Shown: positions 1 to 9,232, counted from the stretch's first letter. The stretch is 64,000 nucleotides of DNA from Thermincola carboxydiphila (GCA_016841045.1 JAENZX010000003.1:209282-273281); one strand, 5' to 3'. Notes: generated from the sequence alone by a model not told the origin. A program made the numbers and translations.

Positions 1-1
1 T

Positions 2-1333
2 AACGGGCCTTTGGTTCGTGATCTTATGGAAGTACTTCCTTTTTCACTTACCTCCGCGCAACTCCGTGTATTGGAAGAGATCTTTTCAGATATGGAATTG
101 GACAAGCCGATGAACAGACTTGTTCAGGGTGATGTGGGTTCAGGGAAAACCGTTATTGCTGCTGCAGCTTTAGTTAAAACGGTAGAAAACGGTTATCAGG
201 GAGTAATGATGGCTCCAACGGAAATTCTGGCTGTTCAGCATTATGAAGGCCTTAATGAACTACTTGAACCTCTGGGAGTAAAAGTCACTCTTCTTACAGG
301 GAGTTTAAGTAAAACTGAAAAAATCAGAAGAATTAGCGACATAAGTAATGGAATGGTAGATATAGTAGTAGGTACTCATGCCATTATTCAGGATGAGGTA
401 AAGTTTCAAAAATTAGGGCTGGCTATTACTGATGAGCAGCATAGGTTTGGTGTCAGGCAGAGAGGTAAGTTGAAAGAAAAGGGTACTAATCCGGATATTC
501 TTGTTATGACCGCGACTCCTATTCCACGAACTTTGGCTCTTACTGTATATGGTGATCTTGACATATCTATAATTGACCAGCTCCCACCCGGCAGGCGGTC
601 TATAAAAACCTATTGGGTTAATCATAAAATGAAAGAACGAATTTACAATTTTGTCAGAGAGCAAGTCGGAGCTGGAAGACAGGTTTACTATGTATGTCCA
701 CTTGTTGAGGAATCAGACAAGATTGATGTTAGTGCAGCAGTTGATCTAGCTGAATATCTTCAGTCGGAAGTTTTTCAGGATCTGAAAATAGGGTTGCTGC
801 ACGGGCGTCTTAGTCAGGATGCTAAAGACGAGGTAATGAGGGAATACAAAAATGGAAAGATAGATATTCTTGTTGCAACAACTGTAATTGAAGTCGGAGT
901 AAATGTACCTAACTCAACAATCATGGTCATTGAAGACGCAGACAGGTTTGGTCTTGCACAGCTTCACCAGCTTAGAGGCAGGGTTGGACGTGGCTCGCAC
1001 CAATCTTACTGTATTTTGATAGCAAGTCCTTCAACAGAAGAAGGCAGGGCACGAATGAATATTATGCAGGCTACCTCTGACGGTTTCGTTATTGCCGAAG
1101 AAGACCTTAAGTTACGAGGTCCGGGAGAGTTCTTTGGGACTAGACAATCAGGCCTTCCTGACCTCAAAATAGCTGATATCATAAGAGACGTAAAAATACT
1201 TCAGATTGCAAGAGATGAAGCATTTAAACTGCTGTCAGAACATCCGGCCCTAGATGACTCAAGCTTAATCGGACTCAAGGAAAGGGTTATTCGAAAATTC
1301 AGCGGCACTACCAATTATATAGAAATTAGTTAA
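2..1333 (+). CDS. recG: ATP-dependent DNA helicase RecG, C-terminal part (5' end outside window)
   Basis: This is the C-terminal 443 residues of RecG, the branched-DNA helicase that remodels stalled replication forks and Holliday junctions. The reading frame is open to the first base of the window, so the N-terminal wedge domain (about a third of the roughly 680-residue family length) is missing here. Visible motifs are the LPF.LT.AQ entry to the helicase core, Walker A GDVGSGKT, the TDEQHRFG Walker B/DExH-like motif, the TATPIPRT motif III, and the second helicase domain with QLRGRVGRG. The C-terminal segment [16 protein letters not shown] is diagnostic for RecG. It lies upstream of recA in the same direction, but recA has its own promoter. 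The identification is very secure; only the start is unknown. Confidence 0.97.
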   Translation, partial: NGPLVRDLMEVLPFSLTSAQLRVLEEIFSDMELDKPMNRLVQGDVGSGKTVIAAAALVKTVENGYQGVMMAPTEILAVQHYEGLNELLEPLGVKVTLLTGSLSKTEKIRRISDISNGMVDIVVGTHAIIQDEVKFQKLGLAITDEQHRFGVRQRGKLKEKGTNPDILVMTATPIPRTLALTVYGDLDISIIDQLPPGRRSIKTYWVNHKMKERIYNFVREQVGAGRQVYYVCPLVEESDKIDVSAAVDLAEYLQSEVFQDLKIGLLHGRLSQDAKDEVMREYKNGKIDILVATTVIEVGVNVPNSTIMVIEDADRFGLAQLHQLRGRVGRGSHQSYCILIASPSTEEGRARMNIMQATSDGFVIAEEDLKLRGPGEFFGTRQSGLPDLKIADIIRDVKILQIARDEAFKLLSEHPALDDSSLIGLKERVIRKFSGTTNYIEIS

Positions 1334-1391
1334 AATATAATAGAAAACAGTAAAACATTTAAAGTAACTTCCAAGTCATGGAAATTATTTG

Positions 1392-1420
1392 TTGACAGAT
1401 TGTATCTTAACATGTATAAT
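1392..1420 (+). promoter_or_regulatory. Sigma-A promoter of recA
   Basis: TTGACA at 1392-1397 and TATAAT at 1415-1420 are separated by exactly 17 bp, a perfect vegetative promoter. It sits between recG and recA and explains independent transcription of recA. Confidence 0.9.
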
Positions 1421-1435
1421 TAGTTTCAGTAGGAC

Positions 1436-1449
1436 CGAACATATGTTTG
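1436..1449 (+). promoter_or_regulatory. LexA (SOS) operator of recA
   Basis: The 14-mer CGAACATATGTTTG fits the Gram-positive LexA box CGAACRNRYGTTYG at every position. It begins 16 bp after the -10 element and ends just before the recA ribosome binding site, so LexA bound here should block early elongation. recA is therefore expected to be DNA-damage inducible. Confidence 0.92.
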
Positions 1450-1464
1450 AGGAGGATGTATTAC

Positions 1465-2484
1465 ATGTCAGACAAGTTAAAGGCGCTGGAAATGGCGTTA
1501 CACCAAATTGAAAAGCAATTTGGTAAGGGATCGATAATGAAGCTTGGTGAAGCATCAGCCAATATGCACATTAATGTTATTCCCACAGGTGCATTAACTC
1601 TGGACGTTGCCTTAGGTGTAGGGGGGGTCCCCAGGGGCAGGGTTATTGAAATATACGGTCCGGAATCATCCGGTAAGACTACAGTTGCCCTTCACATACT
1701 GGCCGAAGCTCAGAAAATGGGCGGTACAGCAGCTTTTATTGATGCCGAGCATGCTCTTGACCCTGTATATGCCAGGAAACTTGGAGTAGACATCGACAAT
1801 CTCCTTATATCCCAACCGGATACTGGTGAACAAGCCCTGGAAATTGCTGAGGCCCTAGTACGCAGTGGCGCTATAGATGTTATTGTCGTTGATTCTGTAG
1901 CGGCCCTTGTCCCAAGAGCGGAAATTGAAGGAGAAATGGGTGATGCTCATGTTGGCCTTCAGGCCCGGCTTATGTCCCAGGCACTTAGAAAGCTTACCGG
2001 AGCAATTGCCAAATCAAATACTATAGCCATTTTCATAAACCAGATCAGGGAGAAGGTAGGGGTTATGTTTGGCAATCCTGAGACTACTCCTGGTGGACGG
2101 GCCCTGAAGTTTTACTCTTCTGTACGTCTTGAGGTAAGGAAAACTGAAACAATCAAGCAGGGTTCAGACATGATTGGTTCCAGAACCAGGGTTAAGGTGG
2201 TCAAAAACAAAGTTGCTCCCCCATTCAAACAAGCCGATTTTGACATAATGTACGGGGAGGGTATCTCCAAAGAAGGGGCAATTATTGACATTGGAAGTGA
2301 AATGAACATTATCGAAAAAAGTGGAGCATGGTATTCCTATAAAGGTGACCGACTCGGACAGGGAAGGGAAAATGTTAAGGAATTTCTTAAAGAACATTCA
2401 GATATTGCCGGTGAGATAGAATTAAAGATAAGGGAGACTTTAGGTCTTGGGGCTGCCCAAGCCGGCGCTGCACAAGATGAGTAA
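1465..2484 (+). CDS. recA: Recombinase RecA
   Basis: RecA forms filaments on single-stranded DNA, carries out homologous strand exchange and stimulates LexA self-cleavage. The protein has 339 residues, close to the family norm. Walker A GPESSGKT lies near residue 65, and the segments [22 protein letters not shown] and [11 protein letters not shown] are typical. An in-frame TTG at 1447 would give six more residues, but it lies inside the LexA box and has no ribosome binding site; ATG 1465 follows GGAGG (1451-1455) with 9-nt spacing and gives the usual MSDKxKALEMAL start. A sigma-A promoter and LexA box precede the gene, and recX overlaps its 3' end, as in many Firmicutes. The C-terminal tail is short and rich in Ala and Gly. 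Confidence 0.98.
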   Translation: MSDKLKALEMALHQIEKQFGKGSIMKLGEASANMHINVIPTGALTLDVALGVGGVPRGRVIEIYGPESSGKTTVALHILAEAQKMGGTAAFIDAEHALDPVYARKLGVDIDNLLISQPDTGEQALEIAEALVRSGAIDVIVVDSVAALVPRAEIEGEMGDAHVGLQARLMSQALRKLTGAIAKSNTIAIFINQIREKVGVMFGNPETTPGGRALKFYSSVRLEVRKTETIKQGSDMIGSRTRVKVVKNKVAPPFKQADFDIMYGEGISKEGAIIDIGSEMNIIEKSGAWYSYKGDRLGQGRENVKEFLKEHSDIAGEIELKIRETLGLGAAQAGAAQDE

Positions 2485-2947
2485 ATCAAAATCCCGGGGT
2501 GAACTGTTTGATTCTGCTAAGAACCATGCTTTAAACTATCTTTCCTTCAGACCGCGAACTGTTAGAGAAATTACCACAAAACTAACTGACAAAGGATTTG
2601 ATACAGAGATTATATCTGATGTAATCCAGTTTTTGAAGGAATATAAATTTGTTGATGATGACGCCTTTGCCCGAATGTGGATTAGAAATAGGACAACCCT
2701 GAAGCCAACCGGAAGACAAAAAATAAAAAACGAACTGTTTCAGAAAGGTTTAGACAAGGAAACAATTGAACGCAACATTTGCCAACTGCAACCTGAAGAC
2801 GAGGAACAGATGGCTGCATTTTTAATAGAAAAAAAAATCAGAAGAGCAGAGTTCAGTTACAAAAAACTGGAAGGGTTTTTAGCAAGAAGGGGATTCAGTT
2901 CTGGAATTATTAGGCGTGTTTTAAACAATTATTCAAATGAAAATTAG
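2477..2947 (+). CDS. recX: Regulatory protein RecX
   Basis: RecX binds RecA filaments and modulates their activity. The 156-residue helical protein shows the RecX repeats: [18 protein letters not shown], then [21 protein letters not shown] and the C-terminal [19 protein letters not shown] 2477 overlaps the end of recA by 8 bp, so translation is probably coupled to recA. A longer in-frame start at 2447 exists but would lie deep in recA and lacks a ribosome site. The recA-recX order is the standard arrangement and supports the call. Confidence 0.92.
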   Translation: MSKSKSRGELFDSAKNHALNYLSFRPRTVREITTKLTDKGFDTEIISDVIQFLKEYKFVDDDAFARMWIRNRTTLKPTGRQKIKNELFQKGLDKETIERNICQLQPEDEEQMAAFLIEKKIRRAEFSYKKLEGFLARRGFSSGIIRRVLNNYSNEN

Positions 2948-2952
2948 ATAAT

Positions 2953-3019
2953 TTTCTCCCGTATACTGGCGCGTCTTGACAGACAAGCCAAAAAATCTTA
3001 CAATTATACATGGGAGAAA
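2953..3019 (+). other. Long inverted repeat, candidate structured RNA
   Basis: TTTCTCCC (2953-2960) pairs with GGGAGAAA (3012-3019), and the adjacent GTATA (2961-2965) pairs with TATAC (3005-3009), leaving a 2-nt bulge. The enclosed sequence has a small inner hairpin (CTTG/CAAG and GGC/GCC near 2968-2989) and an A-rich strand. No T-run follows, so it is not a simple terminator. It starts 5 nt after the recX stop codon. I cannot match it to a known RNA class. Confidence 0.5.
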
Positions 3020-3205
3020 CTAGAATTAGATTTTATTACCATATATTTATGGGTTACTTATATATATAAACCTTCCTCATTTGTTTTAAAGAGACAACGA
3101 AATATTTTTTTAATTGTGAGGATAAAGTTTTAATATAAGAGAGAGCATTCTGTCTTTTTTAGGTGCTATAACCTAATAATTATTTTGGTAGGAAAATCTT
3201 TTTCG

Positions 3206-3235
3206 AACCGAGTTTCTACTCGGTTTTTTATTTTT
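3206..3235 (+). terminator. Intrinsic terminator upstream of rny
   Basis: AACCGAG/CTCGGTT forms a 7-bp stem with a 6-nt loop and is followed by a T-rich run (TTTTTTATTTTT). Confidence 0.8.
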
Positions 3236-3287
3236 ATTGTAAACTAAGATATCTGATTAATTTTTAACGGGAGGTGAAATAGAAATT

Positions 3288-4826
3288 ATGGATGGACAAA
3301 CAATACTAATTGCTTTAATCGCTGCTATCGTGGCTTTTGTAATCGGTTATCTGGTCAGACGTTCCCTAGCTGAAGCCAAAATTGGTTCTGCTGAGGAAGC
3401 TGCCAGAAAGATTAAAGAAGAAGCTGAAAAGACCGCCGAAGCAAAGAAACGTGAAGCAATTCTCGAAGCTAAGGAAGAAGTTCTTAAATTTCGTAACGAA
3501 GTAGAAAAAGAACAACGTGAACGTAGAAGCGAACTTCAAAGAATGGAAAGAAGACTAACTCAGAAGGAAGAGTCGTTAGATAAGAAAATAGACTCTATTG
3601 AACGTAAGGAAGAAGGCCTGAATCGAAAAGAAAGCGAAATTGATAAGGTAAAAGAACAAATTCAGGAACTATATTCTAAGCAGCTGGCTGAGTTGGAAAG
3701 ACTTTCTGGACTCACATCTGAAGAAGCAAGACAGATTCTTTTGGCCAATATTGAGGAAGAAATCAAACATGAGACTGCAATGCTCATTAAAGAGATTGAA
3801 ACACAGGCCAAAGAAGAAGGTGAAAAAAGGGCCAAGGATATCATCGCACAATCAATTCAAAGGTGTGCAGCTGACCATGTGGCTGAAACAACTGTATCAG
3901 TTGTGGCTCTCCCTAATGACGAAATGAAGGGGCGTATAATAGGACGAGAAGGTAGGAATATCAGGACACTGGAGACTCTTACCGGAATAGACCTAATTAT
4001 AGATGATACTCCGGAAGCTGTTATTCTCTCTGGATTTGACCCTATACGTCGCGAAGTAGCAAGAATCGCTCTTGAGAAACTAATTGTTGACGGACGCATT
4101 CATCCTGCACGGATCGAGGAAATGGTTGAAAAAGCACAGAAAGAAGTTGATAATCAAATTCGGGAAGCCGGTGAACAGTCAACATTTGAGACAGGAGTAC
4201 ATGGCCTCCATCCTGAGTTGGTAAGACTTCTAGGAAGACTTAGATTCCGCACAAGTTACGGACAAAATGTTTTAAATCACTCAATAGAAGTATCCCACCT
4301 TGCAGGTTTAATGGCTGCAGAACTAGGCGTTGACATTACCCTGGCAAAACGGGCAGGTTTGCTGCATGATATAGGTAAAGCTATAGACCATGAAGTTGAA
4401 GGCCCACATGTCACTATCGGAGCTGATTTGGCAAAGAAATATAAAGAATCACCCATGATTATAAACGCTGTCGGAGCTCATCATGGCGATGAAGAACCGA
4501 AAACTATTGAAGCCGTTTTAGTTCAGGCGGCTGATGCGATTTCTGCCGCAAGGCCTGGTGCCAGAAGGGAGACCCTCGAATCCTATATTAAGCGTTTGGA
4601 AAAACTTGAAGAAATTACAAACTCATTTGAAGGAGTAGAAAAATCTTTTGCAATTCAAGCCGGACGCGAAGTCAGGGTTATGGTTAAACCTGATAAGATT
4701 GATGACCTGACTACAGTGCGACTGGTTAGGGACATTGCAAAGAAAATAGAAGAAGAACTGGAATACCCTGGTCAAATCAAAGTTACAGTTATTCGTGAGA
4801 CCAGAGCAGTGGAATATGCAAAATAA
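3288..4826 (+). CDS. rny: Ribonuclease Y
   Basis: RNase Y is the membrane-anchored endoribonuclease that starts bulk mRNA decay in many Firmicutes. The 512-residue protein has the family order: N-terminal membrane segment (about residues 4-24), a long charged coiled coil (about 28-190), a KH domain ([15 protein letters not shown], about 205-270) and an HD domain with the catalytic [10 protein letters not shown] near residue 360. ATG 3288 follows GGGAGGTGA. A terminator precedes it and another follows it, so it may be partly monocistronic, but rny-ymdB-spoVS is the conserved order and is kept here. Confidence 0.97.
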   Translation: MDGQTILIALIAAIVAFVIGYLVRRSLAEAKIGSAEEAARKIKEEAEKTAEAKKREAILEAKEEVLKFRNEVEKEQRERRSELQRMERRLTQKEESLDKKIDSIERKEEGLNRKESEIDKVKEQIQELYSKQLAELERLSGLTSEEARQILLANIEEEIKHETAMLIKEIETQAKEEGEKRAKDIIAQSIQRCAADHVAETTVSVVALPNDEMKGRIIGREGRNIRTLETLTGIDLIIDDTPEAVILSGFDPIRREVARIALEKLIVDGRIHPARIEEMVEKAQKEVDNQIREAGEQSTFETGVHGLHPELVRLLGRLRFRTSYGQNVLNHSIEVSHLAGLMAAELGVDITLAKRAGLLHDIGKAIDHEVEGPHVTIGADLAKKYKESPMIINAVGAHHGDEEPKTIEAVLVQAADAISAARPGARRETLESYIKRLEKLEEITNSFEGVEKSFAIQAGREVRVMVKPDKIDDLTTVRLVRDIAKKIEEELEYPGQIKVTVIRETRAVEYAK

Positions 4827-4832
4827 GAAAGC

Positions 4833-4863
4833 AACGACCTCTTAATAAAGAGGTCGTTTTTAA
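4833..4863 (+). terminator. Intrinsic terminator after rny
   Basis: AACGACCTCTT pairs with AAGAGGTCGTT (11 bp, 4-nt loop) and runs into TTTTT. Confidence 0.92.
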
Positions 4864-4980
4864 ATTGGTATTCAATATATTGGCAGGTATTTTTTCGTTT
4901 TTTTAATTGTTCATATAGAAGGAAATACACGAATTGTAAAGAACATTAGAGAGATGAATACTTTTGAGAGGATGAACATA

Positions 4981-5505
4981 ATGAATTTACAGTACAAATC
5001 AAAATCCCAGGAAGAAGTCTCTGATAGTATTGGTCTCTTGATTTCTATACTTGTACGTTATCCCGAAGTTGGTACTATAAATTATGATCCTATTGATCAG
5101 GACCTAAAATTTACTTTTATGTTTTCCTGTGTATTAGATGAATCGGAACTGGTTAATTTTAAAAAGAAGGTAATTGATAGTATTCAAACATATACAGAGC
5201 TGGAAGGCACAAGGCCGACAATAGTAGAAGCTGGTTATACTATCTGTGAGGGTTTTAGCATGTTCGAGATAAAAAGGGACGTGGGAACCCTTACTCAGGA
5301 AGAAATTTCTTTAGTTATTGAACTTGTTTACACTGATTTTAGGAACTACCTGGTTACTGAAGCCAGCGAAAGCATAATGGAAGAAGACCTTCTGATGCAG
5401 GAAGAACTTATTGAGCATATGCTGGAAAACCTTAAAACCAGTACACCTGAAAAAAACCTTATTGCTTTCAGAGAAGAAGGCAGAGTACTTGTTTTTAATA
5501 AATAG
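4981..5505 (+). CDS. Conserved-looking hypothetical protein between rny and ymdB
   Basis: I do not recognise this 174-residue acidic protein. It has no signal peptide or membrane segment and looks like a small mixed alpha/beta cytosolic protein, with beta-rich stretches (DPIDQDLKFTFMFSCVL, TRPTIVEAGYTI) followed by an acidic helix and a final strand. Three in-frame ATGs exist (4954, 4972, 4981); 4981 is best placed behind GAGAGG with 9-nt spacing. It ends 18 bp before ymdB in the same direction, which suggests co-transcription. Its place in the rny-ymdB neighbourhood hints at a link to RNA decay or sporulation, but that is only context. Confidence 0.75.
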   Translation: MNLQYKSKSQEEVSDSIGLLISILVRYPEVGTINYDPIDQDLKFTFMFSCVLDESELVNFKKKVIDSIQTYTELEGTRPTIVEAGYTICEGFSMFEIKRDVGTLTQEEISLVIELVYTDFRNYLVTEASESIMEEDLLMQEELIEHMLENLKTSTPEKNLIAFREEGRVLVFNK

Positions 5506-5523
5506 ATTTGGAGGACAGAATCT

Positions 5524-6300
5524 TTGCGTATCTTAATGATTGGTGATATTGTCGGGCGTCCCGGCCGCAGGGCGGTGAAAGAACAACTCCAGACAATACG
5601 TCAGGAACTCAATTTGGACATGATTATAGCTAATGCGGAGAACGCAGCCGGGGGCAACGGTATAACCCCTGATATAGCCAAAGATTTATTTAACTACGGT
5701 GTTGACGTAATGACTATGGGTAACCATGTATGGGATAAAAAGGACATTATTCCATACATAGATAAAGAAAGTCGTATTGTGAGACCAGCAAATTATCCCC
5801 CCGGCACCCCAGGTTCCGGATTGGGTATTTATAATATAAATGGGATTGAGGTTGCTGTCATCAATCTTTCAGGCAGGGTTTACCTTTCTACTTTGGATTG
5901 CCCATTTACGATGGCTGATAACTTACTCGAAAAGATAGGTGATCGCACCAAAATTATTCTTGTGGATTTTCACGCTGAGGCAACATCAGAAAAAGTTGCT
6001 TTAGGCTGGTATCTTGATGGTAAAGTATCACTTGTTGCCGGAACTCATACTCACATCCAGACTGCGGATGAACGTATTCTTCCTGAAGGAACTGCTTATA
6101 TAACGGACATAGGTATGACGGGCCCGGCAGATTCTGTGCTTGGTGTCAAAACAGATCTAGTTCTTCAGAAGTTTTTAACCCAAATGCCAGTAAGATTTGA
6201 GGTAGCCGATGGAGCATATCAGTTTAATGCAGTGGTAGTGGAGGTCAATGAGAATACAGGTAGATCGTTATCCATCGAAAGGGTGTCAAACATCGAATAA
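5524..6300 (+). CDS. ymdB: YmdB-family metallophosphoesterase
   Basis: This belongs to the TIGR00282/YmdB family of calcineurin-like phosphoesterases; the B. subtilis member hydrolyses 2',3'-cyclic nucleotides and affects biofilm formation and motility. The 258-residue length is typical. Metal-binding motifs are visible in order: GDIVGRPGR, ANAENAAGG, TMGNHVWD, VDFHAEATSEK and AGTHTHIQTAD. The start is TTG 5524 behind TTGGAGG. It sits just upstream of spoVS, the conserved order in spore formers. Confidence 0.93.
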   Translation: MRILMIGDIVGRPGRRAVKEQLQTIRQELNLDMIIANAENAAGGNGITPDIAKDLFNYGVDVMTMGNHVWDKKDIIPYIDKESRIVRPANYPPGTPGSGLGIYNINGIEVAVINLSGRVYLSTLDCPFTMADNLLEKIGDRTKIILVDFHAEATSEKVALGWYLDGKVSLVAGTHTHIQTADERILPEGTAYITDIGMTGPADSVLGVKTDLVLQKFLTQMPVRFEVADGAYQFNAVVVEVNENTGRSLSIERVSNIE

Positions 6301-6364
6301 ATAAAAGACTAAGTCTGGAAAATGTGAAATATTTTCACAATCTAGGATTTTTTAATTTTGAAAA

Positions 6365-6394
6365 AGAGGAATTTCCTGCCTAATCATCGAATAT
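6365..6394 (+). promoter_or_regulatory. Sigma-H-type promoter of spoVS
   Basis: AGAGGAATTT (6365-6374) matches the sigma-H -35 consensus RnAGGAWWW, and ATCGAATAT (6386-6394) matches the -10 RnnGAATWW, with an 11-bp spacer. The B. subtilis spoVS gene is known to be sigma-H dependent, so element and gene agree. Confidence 0.72.
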
Positions 6395-6452
6395 ATTCGT
6401 TCATAAGAAAACGGCTATAATAGCATTTCTTTCAACTAAAGGAGGTTTGAAC

Positions 6453-6716
6453 ATGGCGGAGGTATTGAAAGTTTCAGCAAAGTCCAATCCAAATTCAGTC
6501 GCAGGTGCTTTGGCAGGTGTTCTTAGAGAACGCGGTGGAGCCGAAATTCAAGCTATTGGAGCTGGTGCACTAAACCAAGCAGTTAAAGCAGTAGCAATTG
6601 CCAGAGGATTTGTAGCACCCAGTGGAGTTGACCTTATCTGTATTCCGGCATTTACAGATATTATCATCGACGGTGAAGAAAGAACTGCTATAAAGCTTAT
6701 AGTAGAACCGAGATAA
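6453..6716 (+). CDS. spoVS: Stage V sporulation protein S
   Basis: SpoVS is a small Alba-like protein needed for late sporulation and affecting septation. The 87-residue product is almost wholly diagnostic: VLKVSAKSNPNSVAGALAG, GAGALNQAVKAVAIARGF and the C-terminal DGEERTAIKLIVEPR. ATG 6453 follows AAAGGAGG at a good distance; an in-frame TTG six bases upstream falls in the spacer. A sigma-H-like promoter precedes it and a strong terminator follows, so it appears to be transcribed on its own early in sporulation. Confidence 0.97.
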   Translation: MAEVLKVSAKSNPNSVAGALAGVLRERGGAEIQAIGAGALNQAVKAVAIARGFVAPSGVDLICIPAFTDIIIDGEERTAIKLIVEPR

Positions 6717-6789
6717 CCTTTTAAGTCCTATGATTATTTTTAACTTTAACTTTTATTCAGTCATAATTTGTATAGCTATAACTATTTAG

Positions 6790-6823
6790 CCTGTTTATTC
6801 TTTTTGAATAAACAGGTTTTTCC
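6790..6823 (+). terminator. Intrinsic terminator after spoVS
   Basis: CCTGTTTATTC pairs with GAATAAACAGG (11 bp) with a 5-nt loop, followed by TTTTT. Confidence 0.93.
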
Positions 6824-6883
6824 GTCATATAATGTCATTAACTATTCAATGGTAATTGCTTATTATCGTTTGGGAGGCATGAT

Positions 6884-7876
6884 ATGATGGGACACAGGAC
6901 TCTCTCCAGGGAAGTGATGGAACTTCATAATCAGCTTTTAATTGCTGACGGTCACTGTGATACAATTCTGGAACTTATCAAAACCAAAAGGCGCTTAGCA
7001 TCTCCCTCGATTAAGGGACATGTTGATCTGGAACGTTTAAAAAAAGGAAATGTTAGAATCCAGTTTTTTGCCGCTTTCATCGAAACTATTTATAAGCCAT
7101 ACAACAGCCTAGGCAGGGTATTGGAACTTATTGACCGGTTTTTCCAGGAAGTTGATTTATGTCGGGAGCATATCAGTCCTGGCCTTACTATAAGAAAGAT
7201 AAAAAAAGACCTTGATATGGGCAAAATAATAGCTGTTCTTGGCATTGAAGGAGGAGAAGCCCTAAATGGCAGCACAGCAGTACTTCGAATGCTATACAGA
7301 CTGGGAGTAAGGTTTATTGGCTTAACCTGGAATCAAAGGAATCAACTGGCTGACGGTGTTGGCGAAAGATTCACAGGCGGCGGCCTGACGAGTTTCGGTA
7401 TTGAAGTTATAAAAGAAATGAACGAACTCGGCATGATAATCGACCTTGCTCATATTTCAGAACAGGGATTCTGGGATGTTCTGAAACGGTCTAATGCACC
7501 GGTTATGGTATCACATACAAACTGTTATAAACTCTGCAACCATCCGAGGAATTTAACAGATAAACAAATAAAGGCCTTGGCCATGCATGATGGAATAATG
7601 GGCCTTAGCTTTGTTCCTGAATTTCTGGGAAGTGGTAATCCAGGTCTGGAAGAGTTTATGAATCACTTGGATCATGTAGCCGGACTCGTGGGAACTGAGG
7701 TGATAGCCATAGGTTCAGACTTTGACGGTATTGACAAAACAGCAAGACAACTTACGGATTGTCGATGCTATCCGCTGATCACTGAAAAACTTATGGATAG
7801 AGGTTACACAAAACGGGAGATTCAGGGTATAATGGGAGAAAATATGCTTAGATTCATGAAAAAAATACTGAAATAG
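6884..7876 (+). CDS. Membrane dipeptidase family (peptidase M19)
   Basis: This is a 330-residue zinc dipeptidase of the renal dipeptidase/M19 family, which cleaves dipeptides, often with relaxed side-chain and stereo preference. Visible metal and active-site segments are DGHCDT near residue 23, GIEGGEAL, LTWNQRNQLADG, DLAHISEQGFWDVL, SHTNC and GSDFDGI. No signal peptide is seen, so it is probably cytoplasmic, as in most bacterial members. ATG 6884 follows GGGAGGC. It lies 33 bp upstream of an aminotransferase gene in the same direction, suggesting a two-gene amino-acid or peptide unit. Confidence 0.92.
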   Translation: MMGHRTLSREVMELHNQLLIADGHCDTILELIKTKRRLASPSIKGHVDLERLKKGNVRIQFFAAFIETIYKPYNSLGRVLELIDRFFQEVDLCREHISPGLTIRKIKKDLDMGKIIAVLGIEGGEALNGSTAVLRMLYRLGVRFIGLTWNQRNQLADGVGERFTGGGLTSFGIEVIKEMNELGMIIDLAHISEQGFWDVLKRSNAPVMVSHTNCYKLCNHPRNLTDKQIKALAMHDGIMGLSFVPEFLGSGNPGLEEFMNHLDHVAGLVGTEVIAIGSDFDGIDKTARQLTDCRCYPLITEKLMDRGYTKREIQGIMGENMLRFMKKILK

Positions 7877-7909
7877 CATTTTCACCTAATCAACAGGAGG
7901 AGCTCAAAC

Positions 7910-9079
7910 TTGAAAAAGTCAAACAGACTGGATCAACTTAAATCAGCTGTTTTTGCCGAACTGGAAAGAATAAAAGAAGAGGTTGCAGCAGAGGGAATTA
8001 CTATTATAGACTTGGGGATCGGCAGTCCTGACCAACCTCCCGCTCCGCATGTTTACAAAGCACTACGTGATGCAGTCGACAATCTTGCCAATTATGGGTA
8101 TCCCTCGTCACGTGGAAGTAAGGAACTAAGGGATACTATCGCCTGGTGGTATAGAGAGAGATTTAACGTAGAACTTGACCCTGAATCAGAGGTGCTTGTA
8201 CTAATGGGTTCTCAGGATGGATTGGGCCATCTGCCTCTAGGTTATCTGGACCCCGGTGACATTACCCTTATTCCTGATCCAGGCTATCCCGTTTATGCAG
8301 CAGGAGCAATTTTAGCAGGAGCAGAGATTTATCCGATGCCTTTAAAAGAAGAAAATGGGTTCCTGCCTGATTTGACCGCAATTCCTCAAGAAGTCGCTCA
8401 AAAAGCCAGAATGATGATTTTGAACTACCCCAATAACCCGGTTGCTGCTGTGGCAGACTTAGATTTTTTTCGGAAGGTTGTTGACTTCGCTAAGAAATAT
8501 GATGTACTCGTCTGCCATGATTTTGCTTACTCAGAATTGGCGTATGACAATTACCGCCCGCCCAGTTTCTTAGAGATTCCTGAAGCCAGGGATGTATCTA
8601 TTGAGTTTCACTCGGTATCTAAGACATACAATATGGCAGGCTGCAGATTAGGGTTTGTTGTTGGGTGCTCAGAGGCTATAGAAGCTCTCATGCGCATCAA
8701 GTCAAACATTGATTATGGTGTTTTCCTTCCTGTTCAAAAGGCGGGAATTGCGGCTTTACGGGGTCCACAGGACATTGTTAATAAGAATGTGGAAAGTTAC
8801 AAGGTGAGATGTAACATTCTTCTCGACGGTCTTTCTAAAATAGGATGGCATGTAGATAGACCGAAAGGAACAATGTTTGTGTGGGCCAAACTGCCAAAAG
8901 GATATCATTCATCGGAGACCTTTGCTGAAGACATTCTTAGGAAAACAGGAGTAGTCGTTGTCCCTGGAACAGCCTTTGGCAGACAGGGAGAAGGATATGT
9001 TAGAATAGCCTTGGTTCAGGATGAACAGACCATCGCCGAGGCAGTAAGACGCATAAGTGAAAAATTTGATTTTAGTTAA
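7910..9079 (+). CDS. Class I/II aminotransferase, LL-diaminopimelate aminotransferase-like
   Basis: This is a 389-residue PLP-dependent fold-type I aminotransferase. The N-terminal IDLGIGSPDQPPAPHV, the NYPNNPVAAVAD segment, the Schiff-base lysine in SVSKTYNMAGCRLGF and the C-terminal VVVPGTAFGRQGEGYVRIAL all fit. The closest subfamily by eye is DapL, which makes LL-diaminopimelate from tetrahydrodipicolinate for lysine and cell wall synthesis, but an aspartate or alanine aminotransferase cannot be excluded. The start is TTG 7910 behind AGGAGGAGC. It is the last gene before a terminator and the accessory island. Confidence 0.85.
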   Translation: MKKSNRLDQLKSAVFAELERIKEEVAAEGITIIDLGIGSPDQPPAPHVYKALRDAVDNLANYGYPSSRGSKELRDTIAWWYRERFNVELDPESEVLVLMGSQDGLGHLPLGYLDPGDITLIPDPGYPVYAAGAILAGAEIYPMPLKEENGFLPDLTAIPQEVAQKARMMILNYPNNPVAAVADLDFFRKVVDFAKKYDVLVCHDFAYSELAYDNYRPPSFLEIPEARDVSIEFHSVSKTYNMAGCRLGFVVGCSEAIEALMRIKSNIDYGVFLPVQKAGIAALRGPQDIVNKNVESYKVRCNILLDGLSKIGWHVDRPKGTMFVWAKLPKGYHSSETFAEDILRKTGVVVVPGTAFGRQGEGYVRIALVQDEQTIAEAVRRISEKFDFS

Positions 9080-9087
9080 AAGAGTTT

Positions 9088-9124
9088 GAGGTTTAGACCA
9101 ATTAGGGTTTAAACCTCTTTTCTT
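9088..9124 (+). terminator. Intrinsic terminator after the aminotransferase
   Basis: GAGGTTTAGACC pairs imperfectly with GGGTTTAAACCTC and is followed by TTTTCTTTT. It also marks the left edge of the accessory region. Confidence 0.8.
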
Positions 9125-9157
9125 TTATCAATTCTATTCATGGAAAAAGGAGGAACT

Positions 9158-9217
9158 ATGTCACTATATACCGAATTTGAAATAATAAAAAGTAATTATA
9201 ATATATATAAATTTTAG
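9158..9217 (+). CDS. Possible 19-residue ORF just upstream of the reverse transcriptase
   Basis: ATG 9158 stands 6 nt behind a strong AAAGGAGG site and opens a short frame (MSLYTEFEIIKSNYNIYKF) that ends 15 bp before the reverse transcriptase start. The ribosome site is better than that of the downstream gene. It could be a leader peptide, the stub of a gene lost at the insertion point, or chance. No family is recognisable. Confidence 0.3.
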   Translation: MSLYTEFEIIKSNYNIYKF

Positions 9218-9232
9218 TTAGGGGCATTACAA

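Larger units (their letters stand above)
2948..3287. other. Non-coding stretch between recX and rny
   Basis: These 340 bp hold no plausible gene. They contain a long imperfect hairpin right after recX (2953-3019), a strongly AT-rich middle part, and an intrinsic terminator at 3206-3235 in front of rny. The terminator suggests that any leader transcript reaching it is attenuated, or that it ends the recA-recX transcript. Confidence 0.7.

Noticed and set aside
1447-1464. Longer recA start at TTG 1447
   Set aside because: The codon lies inside the LexA box and lacks a ribosome site; ATG 1465 has both good spacing and the family N-terminus.
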